This document shows, in pieces, positions 45,396-55,587 of a DNA stretch of 64,000 nucleotides. A model generated the notes under the pieces. That model ran no database searches. It worked only from the letters and a program-made list of their open reading frames with translations, and had not been told where the DNA came from. Made by a program: the position numbers and the translations under genes. Within the stretch, counting starts at the first letter, position 1. Each line of letters opens with the position of its first letter. The DNA comes from Sorghum bicolor (taxonomy: Eukaryota > Streptophyta > Magnoliopsida > Poales > Poaceae): positions 24,482,501 to 24,546,500 of the forward strand of contig NC_012870.2 of NCBI RefSeq assembly GCF_000003195.3, in the 5' to 3' direction.

Positions 45396-47232
45396 TGAAG
45401 GAACCATGACGCCTAAGAGGAGGGTGAATTAGGCAACCTAAAACTCTATTTCTAACCATGGCCTCTAATTCCAACCTTAGAAAAAACTATGCAATTAAGT
45501 AAACAATCAAAATATGCAACTATGGTTTTGCTAGGTCTGCTGATATCTCTACCACAAAAGAGTTATGTAACATAGGTTCCAATCCTATCAATTAGCCTAT
45601 CAACTAAGCTAGAAAAGGTAAAGCACATGACCAAAGTAGTAATGTAAATATGGAAGCTTAATTGAGATATAGATGCAAACTCTCGTCGATGACTTTGATA
45701 TTTTTACCAAGGTATCAAGAAGTGTGCAAACTCCCCCCTAGTTCTCATTAGAGCCCCTTGCAAGGGCCAAGCTCCTGGTTAGGTACTCCGTGGACAGCCT
45801 CAGGCCTTCCCCACGTGCAAGTGGATCTCCAATGGGCCTTCTAGCAAGCCTCTCCTAAACCGCTTCTTGTCGTCTTCATTATCAAGCTTCTAGCCAAAAC
45901 GTCATGGGCCTTGTCCTCTGGTAAACAGTGTTGGCCATACCACAAATGCGGTTGGTGTGGTCTCGCAAGACTACAAGCCCCGTGGAGTACAAACACGGTA
46001 CATGCAAGCACCTTCTTCTTCTTCTGAGGTATGCAAACCTCACTAAACACTAGGCCCAAACCTAGAGCAAGCGCATAAGTAGTAGCCTAACTAACCTAAG
46101 CACTTCACCCATCGAGTAAATCACTAAGCAATTTGGTGGCTAGAGCAAGTAAAGATGAGTCTCAACTCATGCAGCACTTCCTTGGGCTCTAACACCCTCC
46201 TCTTGACTGACCATGGGGTTATTTATAGCCCCAACAACAAATAGAGTTGTTGGCACCCTTGGCACACAAAACTGCACACTGTCAGTTCCCTACAGGCCAG
46301 ACCATCAGAACATCTATGTCAGGGTCTGATGCCCTTCAACGATTGAGGCCTTGTTTAGTTCCAAAAAATTTTATAAAATAGACATTGTGGCATTTATATT
46401 TGTATTTGATAAATATTGTCCAATCATAGACTAACTAGGCTCAAAAGATTCATCTCGCAAATTATAGGCAAACCGTGCAATTAGTTATTATTTTTATCTA
46501 TATTTAATACTCTATGCATACGCCGTAAGATTCGATACGACGGAGAATCTAGAATTTTTTGCAAAATGTTTTGGGAACTAAACAAGGCCTGAATTCTTAG
46601 TGACCGTTAGCCGATCATTGGCACCTCTCTATGGCTGACAGGTGGGCCTGTCGTCAGACTGGTCCGACACTACACCGGACTGAGTCTAACATTGTTTGCT
46701 CCACTCGAGAGCTCTGTGAACCCATTGGACCATGATTTGAATTGGTCCAATGCCCTCTATTCCTCAAGTTTTGATGCTTTTCTGTTGAAGCTGCTCTTGG
46801 TGAATAGTGTCTATATTATGTTAGATGCCTTGTCCTCCTCTAGTTCAACCCGCCTACCTGTGTGTTGCGCTAGGGCTTCACTAAGTGAGATTGGTTTGGC
46901 CCTATGGGTCTGACGCCTCTCCTTAGGGTCTGACGCCCTGTTGAACCTTCTCCTTCCTTTTTTTCTTCGTGAACTTTGCATCTAGCTTGGTTTCATTCTT
47001 CGTGTCTTAGACTATGCTTGTCTTTTAGGTCTTCAACAAATTTTCTAATGTCTTGCACTCCTGCTTGAGGTGTTGATCCTCTAGATCACCATGTCACCTT
47101 CGTCCAAGTCAAGTTTGCATCCTATTGAACTACAAAACAAACACTTGCAAACAGCATTAGTCCAACTTGGTCATGTTGATCATTAAACACCAAAATCCAA
47201 ATTAAATGGGCCATGTGTCCATTTTCCTTACA
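45396..47232 (-). repeat. 5' LTR of the truncated Sirevirus
   Basis: TG...CA ends on the minus strand (TGTAAGG at 47232, CCTTCA at 45396). Length is about 1.59 kb without the 243-bp MITE at 46347-46589. Confidence 0.8.
46347..46589. mobile_element. Tourist/Harbinger-like MITE inside the Sirevirus LTR
   Basis: Ends GGCCTTGTTTAGTTCC and AACTAAACAAGGCC. Perfect 3-bp target duplication TGA at 46344-46346 and 46590-46592. Confidence 0.92.
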
Positions 47233-48157
47233 CACAAGATATCTCTGGATAGGACATGGATATCAATAGATGAGTAGCATTAGGTTTGCCAGCAACATGG
47301 ACAGGGGTAACCATGAATAAAGTATATTCCCTAAAAATGTTGAATGAGTATGCCCCTAAAACCTACGGATGGGTTCACCCAATTTTCTAATCTTGGTCAT
47401 TAATAAATAAATTAAGACCTATTAATATGTTATATTTATTTTTTAAAAATAATTATGAAGGTAAGCTTAGTTTTGATAAAAGTGCTAATATGTTGATTAG
47501 TGCATGATTTGTGTGCCAATTTGGGTATTAGTATCGCTAATTAATATATTTTATCTATAGTTAGTCATTGTCATGAAAAAAATATTATTAGTATATATTT
47601 ATTAGTTGTTATTTTTAAAATAAAATATATAATTATCAACTATTCTCATTCCTTCCGCTCTTATCCATTCAGTCAAAACTAATAGTTCTTCTCATTCATC
47701 TAACCAAAGAGACAACATGGATCATCTTATCGTGAAATATATAGGTTATCATATCATATACTCCATATAACTTTGTCCTCCGCACATCCTTATTTTCTAG
47801 TATTTTCTTATTAAAATGAAAACTTGTTAAAGCCCCAGCCAAAACACTGTGCTCTCTACAGTACATGAACACCTTTTTTGTCCTACGGCCTAGAAAAAAA
47901 ATAGTATACAAATATAAATATTGTACTAATGTGTTTGTAGGATGCTCCTGGGAGTGGTTGGTATAAGCATGACCGAAGAAGCTTTTGTCCTCCAAACTTG
48001 TTTTTTATCACAAGAAAAGCTAAGAACCGAAGAAGCAAGGGAAATCAAAGACGCAAATAACGAAGTCTCGGCTCATCCTACTCCGTGCACGTATCTTTAT
48101 GCGCGTGCAGGCAGAGGCACATTGCTAGCTTATCCTACGGCGGCGAGCGGACTGTAG
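47233..48157. other. Intergenic, no gene recognised
   Basis: AT-rich up to ~47700. It contains the 3' flank of the RING-H2 gene on its right side. No supported feature otherwise. Confidence 0.5.
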
Positions 48158-48514
48158 CTACAAGCCGGCGACAAAGAGCGACGAGAACCAGATGACGAGA
48201 TCCTCGCTGAGCTGCTGCTGGTGGTGGTCGACCAAAGCGACGGCAGGTCCTCCGGCGATGTGCAGGCGGCAGAGCGGGCACGTCCGGCGGCAGCGCGCCA
48301 GCCAGCGGTCGACGCAGTCCCGGTGAAAGGCGTGTCCGCAGGGCAGCCTCCGGACGTCGTCCCCGTCGTCGCGGCACGCCGATATGCACACGCAGCAGTA
48401 CCCCGCCGCCTTTGTCGTCGTCGTCCCAACCGCCACGCCGCCGCCGCCGTCCTCGGCGCCGGAGAGAGCCGAGGAGAGCAGCGCCACAACCTGGCTCACC
48501 GTCACGGCCAGCAT
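48158..48514 (-). CDS. Small RING-H2 zinc-finger protein (probable E3 ubiquitin ligase)
   Basis: Single-exon gene, 118 aa, starting [19 protein letters not shown] with a hydrophobic N-terminal segment (residues 1-20). The RING-H2 finger has all eight metal ligands in C3H2C3 order: C40, C43, C59, H61, H64, C67, C79 and C82 ([11 protein letters not shown] ... [15 protein letters not shown] ... CPLC). W71 before the last cysteine pair is the usual E2-contact residue. The family transfers ubiquitin from an E2 to substrates. The small size and N-terminal hydrophobic region recall XERICO/RHA-type proteins; substrate is unknown. Very high GC and an unbroken frame support a real gene. TATATATAA lies ~155 bases upstream of the ATG. 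Confidence is high for the domain and lower for the subfamily. Confidence 0.9.
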   Translation of the reverse strand: MLAVTVSQVVALLSSALSGAEDGGGGVAVGTTTTKAAGYCCVCISACRDDGDDVRRLPCGHAFHRDCVDRWLARCRRTCPLCRLHIAGGPAVALVDHHQQQLSEDLVIWFSSLFVAGL

Positions 48515-48670
48515 CGCTTAATTAACTAGCTACACAGTACAGCAGCAGCGCAGGATTAGGCTATTTGCTTGCTTTCGCTCGCAGTGGCAGTGAGACGAGT
48601 GAGTGACTAGTGGGGGAATGAGTGAGATCGAGGAGAGTGGACCAGGATTTGAGACTCGAGATCGCGATGG

Positions 48671-48682
48671 CTTATATATAAA
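48671..48682 (-). promoter_or_regulatory. Candidate TATA box of the RING-H2 gene
   Basis: TTTATATATAAG on the minus strand, about 155 bases before the start codon. Confidence 0.6.
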
Positions 48683-48989
48683 GATGATAAATGATAGCAG
48701 CGTAGTTAGTATATCATCTGGAATGATGATTTGGGCGAGTGGAAATGAAAAGGGGACCAGAAGGTGCACCTAATGCTCCAGTGCCTAACCTCCCTATATT
48801 ATTATTATTATATGTATGTCACGTAAAAATAATGGGTCTTCCTTGGACACAAAGCGTCGTCTGCGATGTAAGGTCGCGCTGTCGTGGTCAGTTTTCAGGA
48901 GGTACAGAGACTGAAAGACCCATTCGTATCTGACTGAGATCCCACACACGGCCACACGAGTTGTCATTTTTCAAGAGGTAAAAGACCCA

Positions 48990-49232
48990 GGCCTTGTTTA
49001 CTTCCACCTAAAATCCAAAAATTTTTCAAGATTCCCCGTCACATCAAATCTTTAGACACATGCATGAAGTATTAAATATAAACGAAATTAAAAACTAATT
49101 GCACAGTTTGATCGAAATTTACAAGACGAATCTTTTAAGTCTAGTTAGTCTATAATTGGACAATAATTACCACAAACAAACGAAAGTGCTACAGTGTCCC
49201 GAAAAAAATTCGACAAGGAAGTAAACAAGGCC
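48990..49232. mobile_element. Tourist/Harbinger-like MITE
   Basis: Ends GGCCTTGTTTACTTCC and GAAGTAAACAAGGCC, with target duplication CCA on both sides (48987-48989, 49233-49235). It lies upstream of the RING-H2 gene. Confidence 0.92.
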
Positions 49233-49267
49233 CCACTGTTTGTCATGGCTTCTCAAAGACACATTAG

Positions 49268-49484
49268 GGTCTTGTTTAGTTCACCCAAAAATCAAAAACT
49301 TTTTAAAATTACTTGTCACATCGAATCTTGTGGTACATGCATGGAGTATTAAATATAAATGAAAACAAAAACTAATTACACAGTTTGTCTGTAAATCACA
49401 AGACGAATTGGATAATTTTTATCAAATAAAAATAAAAGTGCTGTAGTATTAAAATTCAAAAAAAATTTGGATCTAAATAAGGCC
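49268..49484. mobile_element. Tourist/Harbinger-like MITE
   Basis: Ends GGTCTTGTTTAGTTC and CTAAATAAGGCC, with target duplication TAG at 49265-49267 and 49485-49487. Confidence 0.9.
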
Positions 49485-49509
49485 TAGTTGTTAACCATGG
49501 CTAAAATTT

Positions 49510-49929
49510 TTAGACTGAAAGACCCACTGTTTGTCCGTTGCCTAAAATTCTGAACGTCCCAGCTTTAACTCCACTAAAGAAGTGAAGGGTTTGAGGATCG
49601 GCGTATACAAAACATTGCTTCAAATTGCGTTGCCAATCGGACTGGGCGACGAAATCCGTTGACGCTTTGTACTGCACTGGGAAAGGCGCATTGTTTTTTG
49701 CGCTTGGAAGCATCGTTAACGACCACCAATACACAAACTGGGCTCTCAAGTGAATCTGCAAATTAATAAAGCCGGCCATGCCGGCTGCAAGTGAAGCGGG
49801 TGCCCGCGGATGTGTCGGCTGAGCTGACCTATCGGATCCAGGTTGCCTGTGACTCTGTGAGCAGTGAGTGAGGCTGTAGGTGGTTGTTGCTTCATCAGCA
49901 CATAAGCCAGCAGGATGGGCCTTTCCCAT
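49510..49929 (-). CDS. Hypothetical 139-aa open frame
   Basis: Open from MGKAHPAGLCADE to GNGQTVGLSV on the minus strand. I do not recognise a domain. The middle (HLRAQFVYWWSLTMLPS, then VYADPQTLHFFSG) is less repetitive than chance frames and could be an exon or gene fragment, but there is no intron, promoter or homology evidence. It may be spurious. Confidence 0.2.
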   Translation of the reverse strand: MGKAHPAGLCADEATTTYSLTHCSQSHRQPGSDRSAQPTHPRAPASLAAGMAGFINLQIHLRAQFVYWWSLTMLPSAKNNAPFPVQYKASTDFVAQSDWQRNLKQCFVYADPQTLHFFSGVKAGTFRILGNGQTVGLSV

Positions 49930-50621
49930 GGCTACGCAACTTCAGTCACCTGCAAGCAAGGAATGAGTGAGAGCGCCACTGCGTGATTAGGTTAGGTACA
50001 CTGACCGGCCGGCCGGACACCGGAGCTATAGCCATCCTCACTACTGTACAGTGTACAACACTCTGTTGTTGGACGACTTGTGGAGGAGGTGGAGCCGTCG
50101 CCGATCATAGCCTCATAGAGAGACCTGCCCGTGGCGTGTCAACGTCGCGGATCCATGTACCATGTCTCCATGAATGGAGGCTGCATGTCGTACAATGACT
50201 CGGATAAGATACTCCTATATATATACACTAGTTCTCCAGTCCTAATATAAATAAGTGTATCATATTATGTCACCAAAAATCAACTTTTAACTAGATTTAT
50301 AGAAAACAATATCGATGTTTATATCTTTGTAAATAGATTTACTATCGAAATATATGGCATGTCTAATCTAATGATGTGTTTACTTAGTATTATATAAACA
50401 TTAGTATGTTATATACACTTTAGATTGATTCACTTGTCGAAATACGAGATTTGTATGGACTCTATCAAAAAATAAGTGCATAATCTCACTTCTTAAGGAA
50501 CCAAACGCTTAAAAGTTTGGTCAAGTATATACTCTCTTTGTCCTTGAATAAATAGATTTTTGACATAAGAATTTGTCCACAAATAAGTCAAAGAGGAGTG
50601 ACGGCCCACCGACCCGTCTTA

Positions 50622-50827
50622 GGGTATTCACAATGCAGACTCTATCATAGAATCTAAAATTATTTATTACCTCGAACAATGTGAACTTAGAGTCTAAATA
50701 AGACTTGGAGTCTTATTTTTTCTATCTCTTTCTTCAATAAATATGTTGCCACATGAACAGAATACCATAAATAATATGTAATTAATTGTGTTAGACTTTG
50801 TGATAGAGACTTACAGTGTGAGTGACC
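50622..50827. mobile_element. Tourist-like MITE (TTA target), first of a tandem pair
   Basis: Ends GGGTATTCACAATGC and the complement of GTGTGAGTGACC. TTA lies at 50619-50621 and 50828-50830. Interior CTAAATAAGACTTGGAGTC is shared with 62664-62869. Confidence 0.88.
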
Positions 50828-50830
50828 TTA

Positions 50831-51036
50831 GACTAGTCTCAATGTATGTTTCATGAGAATGTCATGCACATTAAATATGGTGCAACATAAGCAAAATTGC
50901 TGACTTGACAGGGTCACTAAATGAAGGTGTTTCATCATATAAGAGAGGAGTTTCATCCCCGTAAAACTCATATGGCTCGATTATCTAGTTTATAGTCTTG
51001 ATAACTATACAATAAAACTATACGTTAAGACTAGCC
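50831..51036. mobile_element. Tourist-like MITE (TTA target), second of a tandem pair
   Basis: Inverted ends GACTAGTCTCAATG and CGTTAAGACTAGCC. TTA lies at 50828-50830 (shared with the preceding MITE) and 51037-51039. It belongs to a different family from its neighbour. Confidence 0.85.
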
Positions 51037-51336
51037 TTACAGCCCTTGTGGTCCCCATATTTACCACATCCCCCTCCAGTCTCACATTGACGGCACCTCC
51101 GTCCCGTCTTCCTTTTTCCCACCACCGCCGTCACCAATTCCCCAATCCACGAGTATAAAAAAATACCCTGCGTAATAAATATCTTTAAGTTTATACAAAT
51201 ACTGGTATTTTATATACTCGGTCAAACTTTTAAGAAAAATATTTACTCCTCAAGCAATGAAATTTAATACTTATTTTGGGATGAATAGAGCATTTTAATA
51301 GTAGCAGCGGCATGCTGCCACAGATATTCCTATATA

Positions 51337-51582
51337 CTGCTCCCTCCTGTCTGATTTATAAAACAATTCGCTTATGTCAACAGTGAAACTTTCTAATCTT
51401 TTGTCAATAATTTAGCTAACAACTTTTAACTATTAAAATTTAAACTTAATACTATTAGATTTATAATTAAATGTATTATCCAATAATTATAAGTTTGTAA
51501 TCATACATAATATAACATAAAATAAACAAATGGTCAAAGTGTAAGACACTTTATATTATTACAAATTGACCCGGAGAGAGAG
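51337..51582. mobile_element. Stowaway MITE
   Basis: TA-flanked. Ends CTGCTCCCTCCTGTC and CCGGAGAGAGAG, with about 246 bp of AT-rich interior. Confidence 0.75.
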
Positions 51583-52119
51583 TAATAGCAGCATCAGGCT
51601 GCCACATCAGTCATCCACATGACCTCCCATCTTCTTTTCTTTTTTTTTTTTGACAAATTGCATATGGGGTGGGGATATGGCATCAGCATGCAACGATGAT
51701 TGGACAGGTTACAGGGCATGACATCCACGGCACCGTGCACATCAGCACATACTCCTATCCTACTACAATTCATGCTATACTCGCGGCCGCCACCATTCAG
51801 TCCATGGTTCCATTCTGGAAAGATCCGGACAGAGTATAGTATTTCTTTTGCGTTTTCTGGTTCCAGCAACTCTGCAAAATATAGATAGATGGTAATCCTA
51901 TCTTTATCTCGTCTCTTTGCCTGACAAGGCACCTTTCTTGTCCACTTTATTTTTTACTTTTACCAATATAATATCATTGGCTGGTTTCCGGAAATCCTCC
52001 CAAATCAGGGCTAACAAAAACATATTTTGGCAGGTTCAGCTAATTGCTACTCTCTAAAAAAGCAAGCCAAGTGGTTGTTTTTTCCTAAAAAGAAAACACA
52101 TAGAGCATGACAACTTTGA

Positions 52120-52503
52120 ATCCTGAGTCCAACTTTTTTTATATATCAGATACAGTATATGAATAGTTATTCCAGTAAAAGAAAATGAAGCAGAAACTAT
52201 GTTTGCCAAGTTCATTATTCTCATTCACGACAACCATATTAGCGTTTTCAACAGAAACGTTGTAATCATCTCATTATCTAGGACAATATGGTGAGTACAC
52301 ATCAACCCTGAGTCCAACTATTATTTTGTATATCAGGTTCAGTATATGAATAGTTATTCCAATAAAAGAAAATGAAGCAGAAATTATGTTTGCCAATTTC
52401 ATTATTCTCATTGTTGTCATTCAAGACAAAACCATATAAGCGTTTTCAACAGAAACGGTATAAGCATCTCATTCTCTAGGGGAATATGGTGAGTACACAT
52501 CAA
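52120..52503 (+). repeat. Two-copy tandem duplication, ~185-bp unit
   Basis: CTGAGTCCAACT starts at 52123 and again at 52308. Both units continue through CAGTATATGAATAGTTATTCCA and end in ATATGGTGAGTACACATCAAC, with scattered differences and a ~10-base indel. It lies just downstream of the Trm112-like gene. Confidence 0.88.
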
Positions 52504-52621
52504 CGGGGTAGTGACGATTTGCAGCAAGAAGCAATAATTTGGAGAGAACTATAGCTCTGGTTTTATTACTGTCGACTTACTACAACATATTGCTTCAATT
52601 GGCTGTTGCATAGACAAGGAT

Positions 52622-53699
52622 TCAACCAGACGAATCCCTAGTGCTGGACTCTTGTTCTGACTTCACTTCTTGGTCGTCGAGTAACTTTCCATCTTTTGGT
52701 ACAAGTGAAGGGATCCCATCAAGTACCTGCAATCACATCACCACACAATAAGAGTTGGCGAAAAATGATAAATGAAATCGCCAGGTACAGGAGCAAATGC
52801 TCACAAAGAGGGTGTTGAGCTGAATAGCTAGTCGTCATTGCAACGACAAACAAATAAAATGTCCGAACAAGACGACATATTCTATTCCCTGCAGTTGCAT
52901 AGGTTCAAGATTTTCCTTATGCAAATCATTAATTTATCAGTTCCCCCTTTTCCCAATCAAATCAGTTGGTTTGGTCGTAATAAGCCATTAGGTGTGCACT
53001 TTGCCACTTTGATCATTTCCTTCTCCCAGACTCCCACCCACCCTATCTAGTACCTAGTCAGTTCCAACCACAACACTCACATGTGGTTATGGCAGCGGTA
53101 ACCGGTAAAATCTGGTTACAAAATGATTATCCATATAAGCGCTAAACTCCAATCTAAATTTGTTCTGAAACTGCCTTCAAACTAGGCAAGACCTGATCCT
53201 GTTGAGGCCTACATAAACATGCACGGCAGCACAAGCTACAGCTTACACTCATTTGTTCCAACGTTTGCGCTGCAGGAAATCTAAGTCAGCACTTGAAGAT
53301 TTTGGCTCTATTACAGATTCCAAAACGCAGTTGAATGCCTTGTTACCCCCCAAATCAATCAATACAGCAAACAGGTGGCCGGCACACATGGGTATCACAC
53401 GAGATGAGCAGGGGAGCGATCGGGACTCACCGGAAAGGACACCCCGGCGGCGTCGCTGACCAGAGACCCGGTGGCCTCGCAGTACCTGCGCGGCAAGATG
53501 CGGCACACGGCTTTGTAAGCGAGCAGGATCGGAACGAGAGCAATAGCTGGGGCGAAAGAGGAGGAGACGGAAGCTAGTTAGTCTCTCGGGTTCCCCACCT
53601 GAGAGGCTGCTTGGAGAGCGGGCAGACGAGCACGTCGGCGAGCGCCCGCGGGATGCTGCGGCCGCCGTGGGTCCATAGCAACGCCGCCGTCCGCCTCAT
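52622..53699 (-). CDS. Trm112-like / UPF0434 small zinc-ribbon-type protein, 3 exons
   Basis: Three short exons on the minus strand, 53599-53699, 53431-53485 and 52622-52726, join at consensus GT-AG sites into an 86-aa protein. It starts MRRTAALLWTHGGRSIPRAL. The core spans all junctions: ADVLVCPLSKQPL, RYCEATGSLVSDAAGVSFP, VLDGIPSLVPKDGKLL. This is the Trm112p-like (PF03966) pattern of bacterial YcaR and mitochondrial PREY proteins. The basic, arginine-bearing N-terminus before the core fits a mitochondrial targeting peptide (inference). The acidic C-terminus (DDQEVKSEQESS) is outside the domain. Family members act as small partners or activators of methyltransferases, and PREY is linked to ubiquinone biosynthesis in animals. 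The introns are 113 and 704 bp, and all frames agree. Confidence 0.88.
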
Positions 53700-53941
53700 G
53701 GTTGGACCAATGTGCTCGGTTTGGGCCAATGCTCAGAGTCAGAGCACGCATGCTCGTTGTTGGCTCGCTAGCTAAGAAAGACGGGCCTCGATCCGGCCCA
53801 CTGGCGCTATGGGAGTTGAAATGGCCTGACGTCCAGGAAACCAACATCAGCACTTCGTTCAAAATCGATCTGAATCCACGAAGGGCGAAATGGATTCTGC
53901 TTGAAAAATGCATCCACAACCACAGTCTTAGGGAGCTGTTA

Positions 53942-54190
53942 CTCTCTCCATTCTAAATTATAAAAATCTTGGAGAATCAAAACTTCTTAAATTTAATTAA
54001 AATTATAGAAAGAATTATAAAGATTTATAATATCAAATAGGTATACTACGAAAATATAATTAATAAAGAATCTAATGATACTTAGTTGGTAAAATAAATA
54101 TTATTATCTTATCATATAATTTTAGTCAATCTTGAGATGTTTTGACTTTCTAAGATTCTTGGAATATCTTATAATTTGGAATGGAGAGAG
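53942..54190. mobile_element. Stowaway MITE
   Basis: TA-flanked. Ends CTCTCTCCATTCTAAATTAT and the complement of ATAATTTGGAATGGAGAGAG, about 249 bp. It lies ~240 bases upstream of the Trm112-like start codon. Confidence 0.92.
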
Positions 54191-54998
54191 TATTTTTCTA
54201 CCTTGCCTAATACGTAAAAAAAAAACAATAATCTTAGGTGACACATTGCAACATCGAATGTCAATGTGCGAGGCATTTTTTTTTCTTTAGAAAAAGTGAT
54301 GTGCTTTATATTCTAGCCTTAGCAGGAGTTATACACTCAGCCATTCATTCATTATTACAGGTTTCAAACATGTTTGGAGTCGCGGGAATGTTTTCTATTT
54401 CTTATGTTTATTTCTTGTGAAAATGATTTGATACATATGAAATTCCTATGTTACGAAAGGTGAACCTTTGCTGGGCTGAGGTGGCCGGAAATTTGGCATC
54501 CTAAGTATAGCATGTGTGATCTTGTAGATATATTTCTGATTGAAAATAGTGATCAAAATTATTGTACATAATGAGCCATAATAAAATAGAAACTTGTGGA
54601 ATTGAACCTATGGTTAGACGGTTAGACCTGGTTTGGAGGCATGAATTGCTCCAGTAGAAAATCCTAAAGCAAAAGTCCAAGTCCGCACTAAATGGAAGCA
54701 TATGGTGCACCCTGCTCCCTCTGACGAGAGTGGATTTTCTTGAAAATTTGGTGGTTGGTTTCGAATTTCGATTGAGGTTGAGGCGGAGTCCTCAGGATTT
54801 GACCGCGCTGCTTACAAACCACAAGCCGGTTGGCGGATGGGGTTGGCACGAAGACGTGGGTGCAGCGGGTCACCGGCACTCGGGCACGGCTCCGTACGTT
54901 GCTCACTCTGACAACTCTGTTCCACCGACAATTTTCATTACCTGAAGAAATTTGATTGGACATTGTTTATTCTAGGGTTCATGGCCACAATAAACCAA
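54191..54998. other. Intergenic, no gene recognised
   Basis: A GC-richer part near 54770-54910 has short frames on both strands, but none shows a known motif. No splice-supported gene model was found. Confidence 0.45.
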
Positions 54999-55243
54999 GG
55001 CCTTGTTTATAGTTCCGAAAACTTTTTAGTTTTCTAGATTGTAGCACTTTCATTTTTATTTGACAAACATTGTCCAATCATGGAGTAACTATGCTTAAAA
55101 GATTAATCTTACAATGTACAGTTAAACTGTGCAATTAGTTTTTATTTTCGTCTATATTTAGTACTCCATGCATATACCGGAAGATTCGACATGACAGAGA
55201 ATCTTGAAAAGTTTTTGGTTTTTTGGGTGAACTAAACAAGGCC
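54999..55243. mobile_element. Tourist/Harbinger-like MITE upstream of the GDSL gene
   Basis: Ends GGCCTTGTTTATAGTTCC and GAACTAAACAAGGCC. Target duplication CAA at 54996-54998 and 55244-55246. Its right end is about 345 bases from the GDSL start codon and ~60 bases from the TATA candidate. Confidence 0.92.
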
Positions 55244-55303
55244 CAAGCTGTAGTGAGCAAGACAGTGCACGGCTGAGTCAGCTGCCACATGTGCCACCCC
55301 AAC

Positions 55304-55311
55304 CATATAAT
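55304..55311 (+). promoter_or_regulatory. Candidate TATA box of the GDSL gene
   Basis: CATATAAT about 280 bases before the ATG. A GGTTATAACGGCC stretch with a MYB-like core (TAACGG) follows near 55321. Weak positional call. Confidence 0.35.
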
Positions 55312-55587
55312 ACCATGGACGGTTATAACGGCCAGGGCAGACAGCTAGCCTCACTCTGTCCTCCAGGGTGAAAAAGGAGAGTGCAAATCGATCGTCAAAA
55401 CTTGTGAACTGTTATGATCAAAATCATGTTGTGCAAGAAACGGAGAGGAGATCACACAAGCCACGACCACAAAAGTCTCTCCAACTTTGGTTTCCCCTTT
55501 TCATGCAATCTTATATTTGCAGCACCTCCTGCAACTGCAACGACAATGCAAGAACATCATCGGGCAGATCGAGCTCGAGCGCCGAAG

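Larger units (their letters stand above)
44571..47232 (-). mobile_element. Truncated Sirevirus (Ty1/copia): 5' LTR plus gag
   Basis: On the minus strand a 5' LTR (47232 to 45396) is followed by a primer site ATTGGTATCAAAGC (45382-45395) and a gag remnant. Pol and the 3' LTR are missing, so the element is cut at about 44571. The LTR start TGTAAGGAAAATGGACAC and the gag sequence are typical of grass Sireviruses. A Tourist-like MITE is inserted in the LTR. Confidence 0.85.

Noticed and set aside
48221..48529. 102-codon plus-strand frame opposite the RING-H2 gene
   Set aside because: It is an antisense shadow; the minus-strand frame carries all eight RING ligands.
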